From NCBI GenBank assembly GCA_050108195.1, contig JBNIDL010000001.1:186001-250000 (forward strand): a stretch of DNA of 64,000 nt. Reading direction: 5' to 3'. This document shows, piece by piece, positions 39,104 through 47,318 of this stretch. The position numbers and the translations under genes are program-made. The notes under the pieces are model-generated. The model was not told the DNA's origin. It worked only from the letters and a program-made list of their open reading frames with translations, and made no database searches. Within the stretch, counting starts at the first letter, position 1. The number at the start of each line of letters is the position of its first letter. The DNA is from JBNIDL01 sp050108195. GTDB taxonomy: Bacteria; Pseudomonadota; Gammaproteobacteria; Enterobacterales; Enterobacteriaceae.

Positions 39104-40459
39104 ATGAAACCATACATTACGTCTATACCGTACTATAAAGACAATATATTAGATATGTTTGCTAATTTTTCTAAATTACCATGGTCGGTTTTATTATATT
39201 CTGGAAAATATAAAAAAAAAGAAAATAGATATGATATTTTTTCTTCATTACCATCATCTACAATATTAACATACGGTAAATTAACTAAAATAAACAGATT
39301 GAAAAATAAAAAAAAATTTTTTAGTCTTGAAGATCCTTTGTTTTTATTAGAAAAAGAAATATCTTATTATGATATGAATTATATTGATTATGAAAACTTT
39401 CCTTTTCAAGGTGGAGCTATAGGTATATTTGGTTATGATCTTTCAAGAAGATTTATAATACTAAACAGTATGTCTAAAAAAGATACAAATTTTCCAGATA
39501 TGGCTGTAGGTATATATGAATGGGTTATAATAAGCGATAATAAAAACTTAAAAACTTTTCTTATTAGTCAAAATGAACCTAGTTTAATATTAGAAAAATT
39601 AAAAAAAAAAAAAATAAAATATTTTTTTTATACTTTAAAAAAATGGAAAGCTAATTTGTCTAAATTTCAATATAATAATTGTTTTGAAAATATACAAGAG
39701 CATTTGAAAAAAGGAGATTGCTATCAAGTTTGTTTATCTCAAAGATTTTCAAATTATTATATAGGAAATGAATGGAGTATTTTTTGTAAATTACTAAAAT
39801 TTAATTTATCTTTCTTTTCAGCTTTTTTTAGATTGCCTATAAACGTTGTGTTAAGTTTTTCTCCTGAACAATTTTTATTTGTAAAAAATAATAAAATAAT
39901 TACAAAACCGATAAAAGGGACAATAAAAAGATATAAGTGTAAAAAAAAAGATAAGATACAAAAAAATAAATTAATAAACTCTGATAAAGATAAAGCCGAA
40001 AATTTAATGATTGTTGATTTATTAAGAAACGATTTAGGAAAAGTATCTGAAAAAGGTAGTGTAAAAGTAAAAAAACTTTTCGAAATTGAATCTTTTTATA
40101 AAATTCATCATATGGTTAGTACAATAACCGCAAAGCTTGATAAAAATAAAACTATATTTGATTTAATTAGATCTTGTTTTCCAGGCGGGTCAATTACTGG
40201 AGCTCCAAAAATAAGTGCTATGAAAATTATAGAAAAAACAGAAAATATTAGAAGAAATTTTTGGTGTGGAAGTATTTTTTATATAAGTTGCTGTAGTAGA
40301 ATGGATAGTAATATACTAATAAGAACAATTTTAACGGAAAATAATAAAATTTATTATTATTCTGGAAGTGGTATAACGATATATAGCGAAAAAGATCTAG
40401 AGTTTCAAGAGATTATAAATAAAACATTATCTGTTATACCTTTTATAGAAATGTTATAA
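39104..40459 (+). CDS. pabB: Aminodeoxychorismate synthase component I
   Basis: PabB with PabA turns chorismate into 4-amino-4-deoxychorismate for folate. The 451 residues match E. coli PabB (453). The chorismate-binding domain contains KGDCYQVCLSQRF near 204, FSPEQF, PIKGTIKR, MIVDLLRNDLGK and PGGSITGAPK. The PIKGT Lys separates PabB from anthranilate synthase TrpE, which has Ala there. No pabA is in the window. It is partner of pabC at 57424 and is fed by aroH. Confidence 0.95.
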   Translation: MKPYITSIPYYKDNILDMFANFSKLPWSVLLYSGKYKKKENRYDIFSSLPSSTILTYGKLTKINRLKNKKKFFSLEDPLFLLEKEISYYDMNYIDYENFPFQGGAIGIFGYDLSRRFIILNSMSKKDTNFPDMAVGIYEWVIISDNKNLKTFLISQNEPSLILEKLKKKKIKYFFYTLKKWKANLSKFQYNNCFENIQEHLKKGDCYQVCLSQRFSNYYIGNEWSIFCKLLKFNLSFFSAFFRLPINVVLSFSPEQFLFVKNNKIITKPIKGTIKRYKCKKKDKIQKNKLINSDKDKAENLMIVDLLRNDLGKVSEKGSVKVKKLFEIESFYKIHHMVSTITAKLDKNKTIFDLIRSCFPGGSITGAPKISAMKIIEKTENIRRNFWCGSIFYISCCSRMDSNILIRTILTENNKIYYYSGSGITIYSEKDLEFQEIINKTLSVIPFIEML

Positions 40460-40480
40460 TACTAGACAATATATAATATA

Positions 40481-40487
40481 GGAGGAA
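40481..40487 (+). promoter_or_regulatory. Strong Shine-Dalgarno of manX
   Basis: AGGAGGA immediately before the manX ATG (a few bases spacing) is among the most complete anti-16S matches in the window, where most genes have weak or no recognisable sites. It suggests strong translation of the mannose PTS. Confidence 0.6.
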
Positions 40488-40490
40488 CTT

Positions 40491-41420
40491 ATGAATATAG
40501 CTGCTATTATAAGTACACATGGAAATTTAGCTAAATCTCTATTAGAAACAGTAGAAGTTATTTTAGGTAGACAAGAAAATGTTTCATGTGTTCATTTAAT
40601 GCCAAATAATAGTATAGGTAATCTTTTAAAAAAATATTATGATTGTTTAAACATTCTTGATAAGGAGAACGGATTATTATTTTTTGTAGATATTTGGGGT
40701 GGTAGTCCTTTTAATTCTGCAATTCAAGTAATTGGAAAAGATATAAGTTATAATGTAATATCTGGAGTAAATATACCAATGTTAATAGAATTTTTTACTT
40801 CTGATAGAAGTAAAAAAATGAACGATATTTTTATAGAAAATATAATAAAATCAGGTGTGAAAAATATTAAATCTTTTAGACAAACTAATTTTAATTTAGA
40901 TAAAAAAAAAATGCTAAATAACATAAAAAAAAGAAAAAAAAAATTAATGGATATAACTTTTGTAAGAATAGATGACAGATTAGTTCATGGTCAAATAATA
41001 ACTTGTTGGTTAAAACATATAAAAGTAAATCGTATAATAATAATAAGTGATAATGTTTATGAAGATGAGATAAGAAAAAATATGTTATCAAAAATATCTC
41101 CTGTAGGTGTTTCTGTTCACGTTTTAAATATAGATAAATCTATAAGAGTTTATAATAACGTAAAATACTCAGATGACAAAGTTATGTTAATTTTTGAAAA
41201 TCCTACAGATGTGTTACGTGTAGTTAAAAAAGGAATAAGTATAAATTATATAAATATTGGAGGTATGTCATTTAAGGAAGGAAAAAAACAAATAAGCGAT
41301 TCAGTTTCTTTAGATAAAAACGATATAAAATCTTTAAAAGAATTAAATAGTAGAGGAATAAAATTAGAAATACAAAAAGTTCCAACTGATAAATCACTAA
41401 ATATTATTGATTTAATATAA
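40491..41420 (+). CDS. manX: Mannose-family PTS enzyme IIAB
   Basis: Cytoplasmic IIA and IIB phosphotransfer domains of the mannose/glucose PTS. The 309 residues (323 in E. coli) contain the IIA phospho-His in IISTHGNLA near 10, DIWGGSPFN and SGVNIPML, then the IIB phospho-His in RIDDRLVHGQI near 165 and the C-terminal NIGGMSF and KLEIQKV segments. The Ala/Pro-rich linker of E. coli is replaced by a shorter Lys-rich stretch near 137-153. First gene of manXYZ. ptsH and ptsI must lie elsewhere. Confidence 0.97.
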   Translation: MNIAAIISTHGNLAKSLLETVEVILGRQENVSCVHLMPNNSIGNLLKKYYDCLNILDKENGLLFFVDIWGGSPFNSAIQVIGKDISYNVISGVNIPMLIEFFTSDRSKKMNDIFIENIIKSGVKNIKSFRQTNFNLDKKKMLNNIKKRKKKLMDITFVRIDDRLVHGQIITCWLKHIKVNRIIIISDNVYEDEIRKNMLSKISPVGVSVHVLNIDKSIRVYNNVKYSDDKVMLIFENPTDVLRVVKKGISINYINIGGMSFKEGKKQISDSVSLDKNDIKSLKELNSRGIKLEIQKVPTDKSLNIIDLI

Positions 41421-41455
41421 AAAAGATTAAAAAATATAATAATAAAGGTAACTTT

Positions 41456-42247
41456 ATGCATTTTACGGCAAGTCAAATAGTGTTATTTTTTTTGTTTTTT
41501 TCTTTTGTTGGAATTGATTCTATGTTAGATGAGTTTCAAGTTCATAGACCAATTATTGCATGCACTATAATGGGTTTTATTTTAGGCGATATAAAAACAG
41601 GAGTTATAATAGGTGGAACGTTAGAAATGATAGTACTTGGATGGATGAACGTTGGAGCTGCTATATCGCCTGATACAGCTTTATCTTCAATCTTTTCTAC
41701 TTTGTTGGTAATAGTTAATAAACAAAATATTGGTATAGCAATAGCACTATCTATACCAGTATCTGCTTTAGGACAAATATTAAATATTTTTGTTCGTACA
41801 GTATCTGTTTTTTTTCAACATAAGTCAGACAAGTTTGCTAAATATGGCAATTTAAAAGCTATAAACTTTATGCATATATCAGCAATTATTTTACACGCTT
41901 TAAAAGTTTTAATACCTTCAATTTTTTTAATATTTTATTCTAATTTTAATATTATTAACAATATTTTAAATAAAATTCCAAATTTTGTAGTTAATGGATT
42001 AAATATATCTAGTGGAATTGTTGTAATAGTTGGTTATGCCATGGTTATTAATATGATGAAAACTAAAGAATTAATTCCATTTTTTTATTTAAGTTTTATT
42101 ATAGCTGGTTTTATAAATTTTAATTTGCTTGCATTTGGAGTTATAGGTGCAATTATTGCCATAATTTATTTACAACTGCATCCAAAATATAATAACGTTA
42201 TAGATAATAACAAAAAAATTAATAAAGAAATTGATGATGAATTATAG
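41456..42247 (+). CDS. manY: Mannose-family PTS enzyme IIC
   Basis: The IIC membrane channel subunit. The 263 residues (266 in E. coli) are mostly hydrophobic, with the family motif GTLEMIVLGWMNVGAAISPD near 62-81, GIAIALSIPVSALGQ, and FMHISAIILHALKVLIP. An AAGGTAA ribosome site precedes the ATG. It forms the permease with ManZ, 11 bases downstream. Confidence 0.96.
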   Translation: MHFTASQIVLFFLFFSFVGIDSMLDEFQVHRPIIACTIMGFILGDIKTGVIIGGTLEMIVLGWMNVGAAISPDTALSSIFSTLLVIVNKQNIGIAIALSIPVSALGQILNIFVRTVSVFFQHKSDKFAKYGNLKAINFMHISAIILHALKVLIPSIFLIFYSNFNIINNILNKIPNFVVNGLNISSGIVVIVGYAMVINMMKTKELIPFFYLSFIIAGFINFNLLAFGVIGAIIAIIYLQLHPKYNNVIDNNKKINKEIDDEL

Positions 42248-42258
42248 GTAAAACTTTT

Positions 42259-43092
42259 ATGATGAAAAAAATTAAAAAAATAGAAAAAAAAGATATACTA
42301 AAAGTTTTTTTAAGATCTAATTTAATTCAAGGTTCTTGGAATTTTGAAAGGATGCAAGCTTTAGGGTTTTGTTATTCTATTTCTCCAATAATAAATAAAT
42401 TATATCTTAATAAAAAAAAAAAGATAAAAGCTATAAAAAGACATCAACAATTTTTTAATACACATCCATATGTAGCCTCATTAATATTAGGAGTTGTAAT
42501 AGCTATAGAAGAAAGAAAAAGTAATGGATTTTTTGTAAAGAAAAATATTATAAATAATGTTAAAATAGGATTAATGGGTCCTTTAGCTGGTATTGGAGAT
42601 CCTATATTTTGGGGCTCTGTAAGACCTATATTAGCAGCTTTATTTGCTGGGCTAGCTATGCAAGGAAACATTTTTGCTCCTTTTTTATTTTTTTTGGTTT
42701 TTAATTTCATTAGAGTGTTTTTTAAATACTACGGAATAGTATATGGTTACAATAAAGGAGTAAATATAATAAATGATGTTGACAATAATTTATTAAATAA
42801 AATAACCGTTAGTTCTTCTATATTAGGATTGTTTATAATAGGAGCGTTAGTTAGTAAATGGACAAAATTAAAAATTTCTTTAATTGTGTCTAATATAAAA
42901 AATATTAAAGGTGAAGTAATATCATCTGTTAGTTTACAGTCTATTTTAGATCAAATAATGCCTGGAATAATTCCTTTGATTTTGACTTTATTTACTATGT
43001 TTTTATTAAACAAAAAAATAAACCCACTATATTTAATATTTCTGTTTTTTATAATTGGTATTATTGGAGCTTTTTTAGGTATACTTAGTTAA
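42259..43092 (+). CDS. manZ: Mannose-family PTS enzyme IID
   Basis: The IID membrane subunit. The 277 residues (283 in E. coli) open with FLRSNLIQGSWNFERMQALGF, followed by GLMGPLAGIGDPIFWGSVRPI near 115, YYGIVYGYNKG, and several C-terminal helices. The gene ends just ahead of a clear intrinsic terminator. ManXYZ is the only sugar transporter in the window and probably the main carbon entry. Confidence 0.96.
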   Translation: MMKKIKKIEKKDILKVFLRSNLIQGSWNFERMQALGFCYSISPIINKLYLNKKKKIKAIKRHQQFFNTHPYVASLILGVVIAIEERKSNGFFVKKNIINNVKIGLMGPLAGIGDPIFWGSVRPILAALFAGLAMQGNIFAPFLFFLVFNFIRVFFKYYGIVYGYNKGVNIINDVDNNLLNKITVSSSILGLFIIGALVSKWTKLKISLIVSNIKNIKGEVISSVSLQSILDQIMPGIIPLILTLFTMFLLNKKINPLYLIFLFFIIGIIGAFLGILS

Positions 43093-43103
43093 TAAAAAAA
43101 ACA

Positions 43104-43139
43104 ACACCGACTATAAAACATATAGCGGTGTGTTTTTTT
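43104..43139 (+). terminator. Rho-independent terminator of manXYZ
   Basis: A GC-bearing stem ACACCG / CGGTGT, extended inward by CTAT / ATAG and closed by an A-rich loop, is followed by GTTTTTTT. It lies 11 bases after the manZ stop. It is the clearest intrinsic terminator in the window. Confidence 0.9.
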
Positions 43140-43174
43140 ATTAAATTATATAAAAATAAATAATATAAAGTTTT

Positions 43175-43396
43175 TTAACTTTCATTATTTATAGTTGTAA
43201 CATTAATAGCAGAAGGACCTTTTTGTCCGTCTTGAATATCGAATTCTACATGTTGCCCTTCTGATAATGTTTTGAACCCATTTCCTTGTATAGCAGAAAA
43301 ATGAACAAATACATCTTTACTTCCATCTTCAGGGGTAATAAATCCAAAACCTTTTGATTCATTAAACCATTTTACTTGACCTTTTACTTTAGACAT
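43175..43396 (-). CDS. cspC: Cold-shock-like protein CspC
   Basis: A 73-residue single cold-shock domain that binds RNA and single-stranded DNA. RNP1 is KGFGFI and RNP2 is VFVHF. The protein is much better conserved than its neighbours: [17 protein letters not shown] and [17 protein letters not shown] match E. coli CspC. Position between manZ and htpX, as in E. coli, supports CspC over CspE. AAGGA lies ahead of the ATG, indicating good expression. Confidence 0.95.
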   Translation of the reverse strand: MSKVKGQVKWFNESKGFGFITPEDGSKDVFVHFSAIQGNGFKTLSEGQHVEFDIQDGQKGPSAINVTTINNES

Positions 43397-43531
43397 TTTA
43401 TTTTTTCCTTTTATCCTTTCAAAAAATTTCTAAATTTACTTTCTTTAAAGAGATTAATAAAAAAATTAAAAACCTCAATATATTATTGCATATTTTATAA
43501 TTAAAGGCAAGATTTTTTTTGAATTTAAATA
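43397..43531. promoter_or_regulatory. cspC upstream region and htpX downstream
   Basis: The 135 bases hold the cspC leader. Reading the minus strand there is a TTGCCT and, 19 bases on, TAATAT, a weak promoter candidate. No cold-shock box could be identified by eye. It also contains the end of the htpX transcription unit; no GC hairpin is seen. Confidence 0.25.
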
Positions 43532-44419
43532 TTAATCTTTAATTAATCTTATTATTTTTCTGTTAGTAGGATGAGGATACATTAAATTAAAAAATTTATT
43601 ATTTTTGTAAAATAGATAAATCATTTTAATATCTTCTCTTGTATTATCAGAGCTGTAATTGTAAGATTTTATTAAGTGCAATATATTTTTTTCTCCAACT
43701 ATCTTTGAAGTATTATAAAATAATTTTAGTTTTATTTTTCTAGATATATGAAAAGCATAAATTGAACTAAATAAACTGAAAGTGTAATTTATTAAATTGT
43801 ATAATAAATTATAGTATATATATTTTTTTTTTTTCTTATTTTTTCTAGAAAACAAAGTTAATATTTTTGATATAGCTAAAGATATATATAAATTTTGAAA
43901 ATTCAAGGAATTTTGAATTAGTAAAATAATTTTTGAATATTTACTTGATATGTTTATAATTTCGTATACTATAATTGTTTCTATTTCCTTGTAATTTGCT
44001 TTTTTTATTAAATTGTCTGATAAAACAATCAAGGAATTATTCATATTACATCCTAAAGAAAACGAATTATTTGTATTGGATTTATAAAATGCTAATTTTG
44101 GATTTTTTATCTTAAATTTCTTAGAATATTCTTCAACTATTTTAAAAATTAAATTCTCTTTTTTAGATTTAGGTTCACTTAAAATTTTAGCTTTCTTTAA
44201 ATATAAATATATTTTTTTAGAAAATGTTAAAAAAATTAAAGATAAAAATATTAAATAAAAAAAGTATACAAAAATAACATTTATATATTTCAAAATATTT
44301 AACTTAAAAATTTTAATAACTAAAAAAATAGGCAATAAATTAAGAAAATTTATTATTATAAATTTATAAAAATATTTCATATATTTACTTATATAAAATT
44401 TAAACTTTAAATATAACAA
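43532..44419 (-). CDS. htpX: HtpX homologue with destroyed zinc-protease motif
   Basis: HtpX is normally an inner-membrane zinc metalloprotease that degrades misfolded membrane proteins. Identity rests on length (295 against 293 residues), two N-terminal and two central hydrophobic segments, position between cspC and zwf, and blocks such as IVEEYSKKFKIKNPKLAFY, NNSLIVLSDNLI and the C-terminal HPTNRKIIRL. The HEISH zinc site of E. coli is YEIIN here (residues 152-156, 43952-43966): both His are lost, only Glu remains. The downstream Glu ligand in the REFHAD block is also gone (RKIKLKLF). The frame is open and full length. It is either a non-enzymatic membrane protein or a gene early in decay. 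Confidence 0.78.
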   Translation of the reverse strand: MLYLKFKFYISKYMKYFYKFIIINFLNLLPIFLVIKIFKLNILKYINVIFVYFFYLIFLSLIFLTFSKKIYLYLKKAKILSEPKSKKENLIFKIVEEYSKKFKIKNPKLAFYKSNTNNSFSLGCNMNNSLIVLSDNLIKKANYKEIETIIVYEIINISSKYSKIILLIQNSLNFQNLYISLAISKILTLFSRKNKKKKKYIYYNLLYNLINYTFSLFSSIYAFHISRKIKLKLFYNTSKIVGEKNILHLIKSYNYSSDNTREDIKMIYLFYKNNKFFNLMYPHPTNRKIIRLIKD

Positions 44420-44452
44420 TTTATTTGAAAAATGTACATTTTTATTTAAAAA

Positions 44453-45892
44453 CTAATCGAATTTATTCCATAAATTTCCGTCTGTTTTTATCATTTTAAA
44501 AGATTTTCTTGGGCCCCAAGACCCAGCTTTGTAATAAAATAATTTATTATTTTTACAAGAAGATAAAATTTCGTCTATCCATTTCCAGGAGGCATATACT
44601 TCTTCTTCGTAAATAAAAAATCTTTTTAAATTTTTAATTATTTCTAAAAATAATTTTCCATAAGAATTTATTTTTTTTTTATAATAATTTAAGTTCATTT
44701 TAAGTCTTAAGTTTTCTAATTTAAATATTTTTTTATATTTACAAAGAATTTTACTTATTTGTATAACAATTTCATTTATTGGATGTAATTTTATTATTAA
44801 TTTATTTAAAAAACTTGAATTTTTTACAAAAGAATTTTTGAAGTGTATTACTATTTCTGAATATTTTTTTTTTAGTCTTTTTCCTGTTCTTATATAAAAT
44901 GGTATTCCTTTCCAATTTGGATGATTTAATTCAGTTTTTATAGCTATGAAAGTTTCTGTATTGCTTTTTTTTGATTTGATTTCTTCTAAGTATCCTGGTA
45001 CTATATTTCCGTCTATTTTACCTTTAATGTACTGACCCTTTATAATGTTTTTTTCTACAGAGTCAACTGAAATAGGTTTTAATGATTTTAATATTTTTAC
45101 CTTTTCTTCACTAATTGTTTCTGACGTAAATTTTTTAGGTATAGACATTGTAATAATTGAAAATATTTGTAAAATATGACTTTGTAACATATCTTTTATT
45201 TGTCCAGTTTTGTCAAAATATTTATTTCTGTTTTCTATTCCTATTTTTTCGAAAACAGTTATTTGCATATGATCTATAATTTTATTATTCCATACTTTTA
45301 CAAATCTTGAATTGAACATTCTTAACATTAATAAATTGATAATCGAGTCTTTTCCTAAATAATGATCTATTCTATATATTTGATTTTCTTTAAAGTAAAG
45401 AGAAATTTTTTTGTTTATTTTCTTTGAAGAAATTAAATTATTACCAAAAGGCTTTTCTATTACAATTTTACTTAATGGAAAATTAAGTTTAGTTAAAGCT
45501 AATCCAAAACAAATTTTTTCGAATTTGTCAGGAGGTACTGCACAATAATAAATTGTAGATAATTTGAAATTAATTTTTTTTTTTAATAAAATTTTAAAAT
45601 CATTTTTTTCATTTATGTCAATTTTGTAAAAAAAAATATTTGCACAAAAGTAATTAAAGATATCTTCATTTTTTTTTTTTTTTAAAATAGATACAAATGA
45701 TTTTTTAATAAAATTTATATATTTTGATTTGCTCCAGAGTATTCTACCAGTGCATATTATTTTTGTCTTTGGATTTATATACCCTAACTTAAATAAGTTA
45801 AATAAAGAAGGTATTATTTTTTTTTTTACTAAATTTCCTCTAGCACCAAATATTACTAAATTAAAAGGTTTATTGAAAGTATTTATGTTCAT
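44453..45892 (-). CDS. zwf: Glucose-6-phosphate 1-dehydrogenase
   Basis: Zwf oxidises glucose 6-phosphate to 6-phosphogluconolactone and makes NADPH. The 479 residues (491 in E. coli) have the nucleotide motif GARGNLVKKKI, EKPFGNNL near 182, the active-site RIDHYLGKDSI near 210, GYLEEI, FYIRTGKRL and the C-terminal GSWGP. Within the N-terminal motif the usual Asp is Asn. It feeds gnd. It is well kept, so the oxidative pentose phosphate branch is probably active. Confidence 0.96.
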   Translation of the reverse strand: MNINTFNKPFNLVIFGARGNLVKKKIIPSLFNLFKLGYINPKTKIICTGRILWSKSKYINFIKKSFVSILKKKKNEDIFNYFCANIFFYKIDINEKNDFKILLKKKINFKLSTIYYCAVPPDKFEKICFGLALTKLNFPLSKIVIEKPFGNNLISSKKINKKISLYFKENQIYRIDHYLGKDSIINLLMLRMFNSRFVKVWNNKIIDHMQITVFEKIGIENRNKYFDKTGQIKDMLQSHILQIFSIITMSIPKKFTSETISEEKVKILKSLKPISVDSVEKNIIKGQYIKGKIDGNIVPGYLEEIKSKKSNTETFIAIKTELNHPNWKGIPFYIRTGKRLKKKYSEIVIHFKNSFVKNSSFLNKLIIKLHPINEIVIQISKILCKYKKIFKLENLRLKMNLNYYKKKINSYGKLFLEIIKNLKRFFIYEEEVYASWKWIDEILSSCKNNKLFYYKAGSWGPRKSFKMIKTDGNLWNKFD

Positions 45893-45977
45893 TTTTTAAG
45901 TATTATTTATCAAAATTAACTTATATTTAAGAAAAATTTAAATTCATAAATTAAAAAGAAAAAAATTAATGATTATT

Positions 45978-46757
45978 TTATATTTTCATAGGATTAATTG
46001 CTATTTTATCTATCCAAATTTCAAAATGTAAGTGCGGACCAGTTGACCTACCAGTATTTCCTGATAAAGCTATTTTTTCTCCTTTTTTGACTTTTTGACC
46101 TCTTTTAACAAATATTTTTTTTAAATGCATATATTTAGTAAAACATTTATATCCATGATTTATAGTTATATAGTTACCTGCTATTTTATCTTTTTTGCTT
46201 ACAAGAATCTCACCGTCACCAACTGCTAATACAGGTGTACCAGCTGGAGTAGCAAAATCTATACCAAAATGTGGAGATATTTGTTTAGTTATTGGATGTA
46301 TTCTATTTAAATCAAAATATGAAGATATTCTAAATTTTTTAAATGTAGGAATTTTCATAAATCTTTTTGTAAGAAAATTTTTATTTTTGTTTTTTATTTT
46401 TAAGTTATTTTTTGTATATTTGAAATATTTTTTATTTTCTACATAAAAAATATTTTTTTTATAATTATAATAAAATCCTTTAAATACAAATATTATATTA
46501 TAATAAACTTTTTTTAATAAATTTTTTTTTATAGAAGAAATTAAATTATTATTTTTAATTTCATTCATTGATAAATAATTATCATTTTTATAAATTAAAC
46601 TTTTATCAAAATTAATAAAATGTTTTGTACTATTAAAATAATTATTAATATTTAGGTTAAACTTCTTATTACAATTAAATAAATTAAAATAAATTATAAA
46701 TTTAATAAAAAATATAAAATAGCAAAATAAATACTGTAAAGCTGTAACTATAATCAT
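45978..46757 (-). CDS. mepM: Murein DD-endopeptidase MepM, shortened
   Basis: A zinc peptidase of family M23 that cuts peptidoglycan cross-links to allow growth. The C-terminal domain (about 150-259) is well conserved: [14 protein letters not shown] with the His-x3-Asp zinc ligands, [41 protein letters not shown] with the HLH ligand. The N-terminal 140 residues hold one membrane segment (about 3-25) and an Asn/Lys/Tyr-rich stretch; the LysM and other parts of the 440-residue E. coli protein are lost, and the C-terminal tail ends at NPMKI. Position next to zwf and ruvC matches E. coli yebA. Confidence 0.9.
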   Translation of the reverse strand: MIIVTALQYLFCYFIFFIKFIIYFNLFNCNKKFNLNINNYFNSTKHFINFDKSLIYKNDNYLSMNEIKNNNLISSIKKNLLKKVYYNIIFVFKGFYYNYKKNIFYVENKKYFKYTKNNLKIKNKNKNFLTKRFMKIPTFKKFRISSYFDLNRIHPITKQISPHFGIDFATPAGTPVLAVGDGEILVSKKDKIAGNYITINHGYKCFTKYMHLKKIFVKRGQKVKKGEKIALSGNTGRSTGPHLHFEIWIDKIAINPMKI

Positions 46758-46793
46758 TTATTAAATACTTTTATTTTTTTAGCTAAATTTTTT

Positions 46794-47282
46794 TTATTTA
46801 TTATTTCTTAATTTATAAAAAATATGAGCTATAGCTACAGATAAAGCATCAGAAACATCATTAGTAAAATTATTTTTTTTAAAATTTGTTTTTAATATTT
46901 TTTTTACTACTTTTTTTACATATTTTTTTTTAGCTGTTCCTATACCTGTTACTATTCTTTTTATTCTTTTCACTTCATATTCAAATATTGGTATGTTTAA
47001 ATTTGAAGCTGCCAAAAGAGCAGCACTAAAAGCTTTACATAACTTAAAAGCAGAACTTATATTTTTAGAATAAAAAACTTTTTCTATTACTAGGCAGTCC
47101 GGATTAAATATTGTTATTAAATCACTTATTCCAAAGTATATTGTTTTTAGTCTATTAGGAAAATTATTTGATTTAGTTTTTATACATCCACTTTTTATAT
47201 GTTTTATTTTTTTAAAAATATAACTAACTATACCATAACCTGTTATTCTTGATCCAGGATCTACTCCTAATATTATAGCCAT
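46794..47282 (-). CDS. ruvC: Holliday junction endonuclease RuvC
   Basis: RuvC resolves Holliday junctions. The 162 residues (173 in E. coli) have the acidic active site: Asp in GVDPGSRITGYG near 7, Glu in VIEKVFYSKN near 66, and the two C-terminal Asp in NDVSDALSVAIAH near 140. The ruvAB genes that usually follow are not adjacent, and yebC and nudB that lie toward aspS in E. coli are deleted. Confidence 0.95.
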   Translation of the reverse strand: MAIILGVDPGSRITGYGIVSYIFKKIKHIKSGCIKTKSNNFPNRLKTIYFGISDLITIFNPDCLVIEKVFYSKNISSAFKLCKAFSAALLAASNLNIPIFEYEVKRIKRIVTGIGTAKKKYVKKVVKKILKTNFKKNNFTNDVSDALSVAIAHIFYKLRNNK

Positions 47283-47318
47283 AAATTTTTTCTATTAAAT
47301 ATGATTTATATAAATTTA

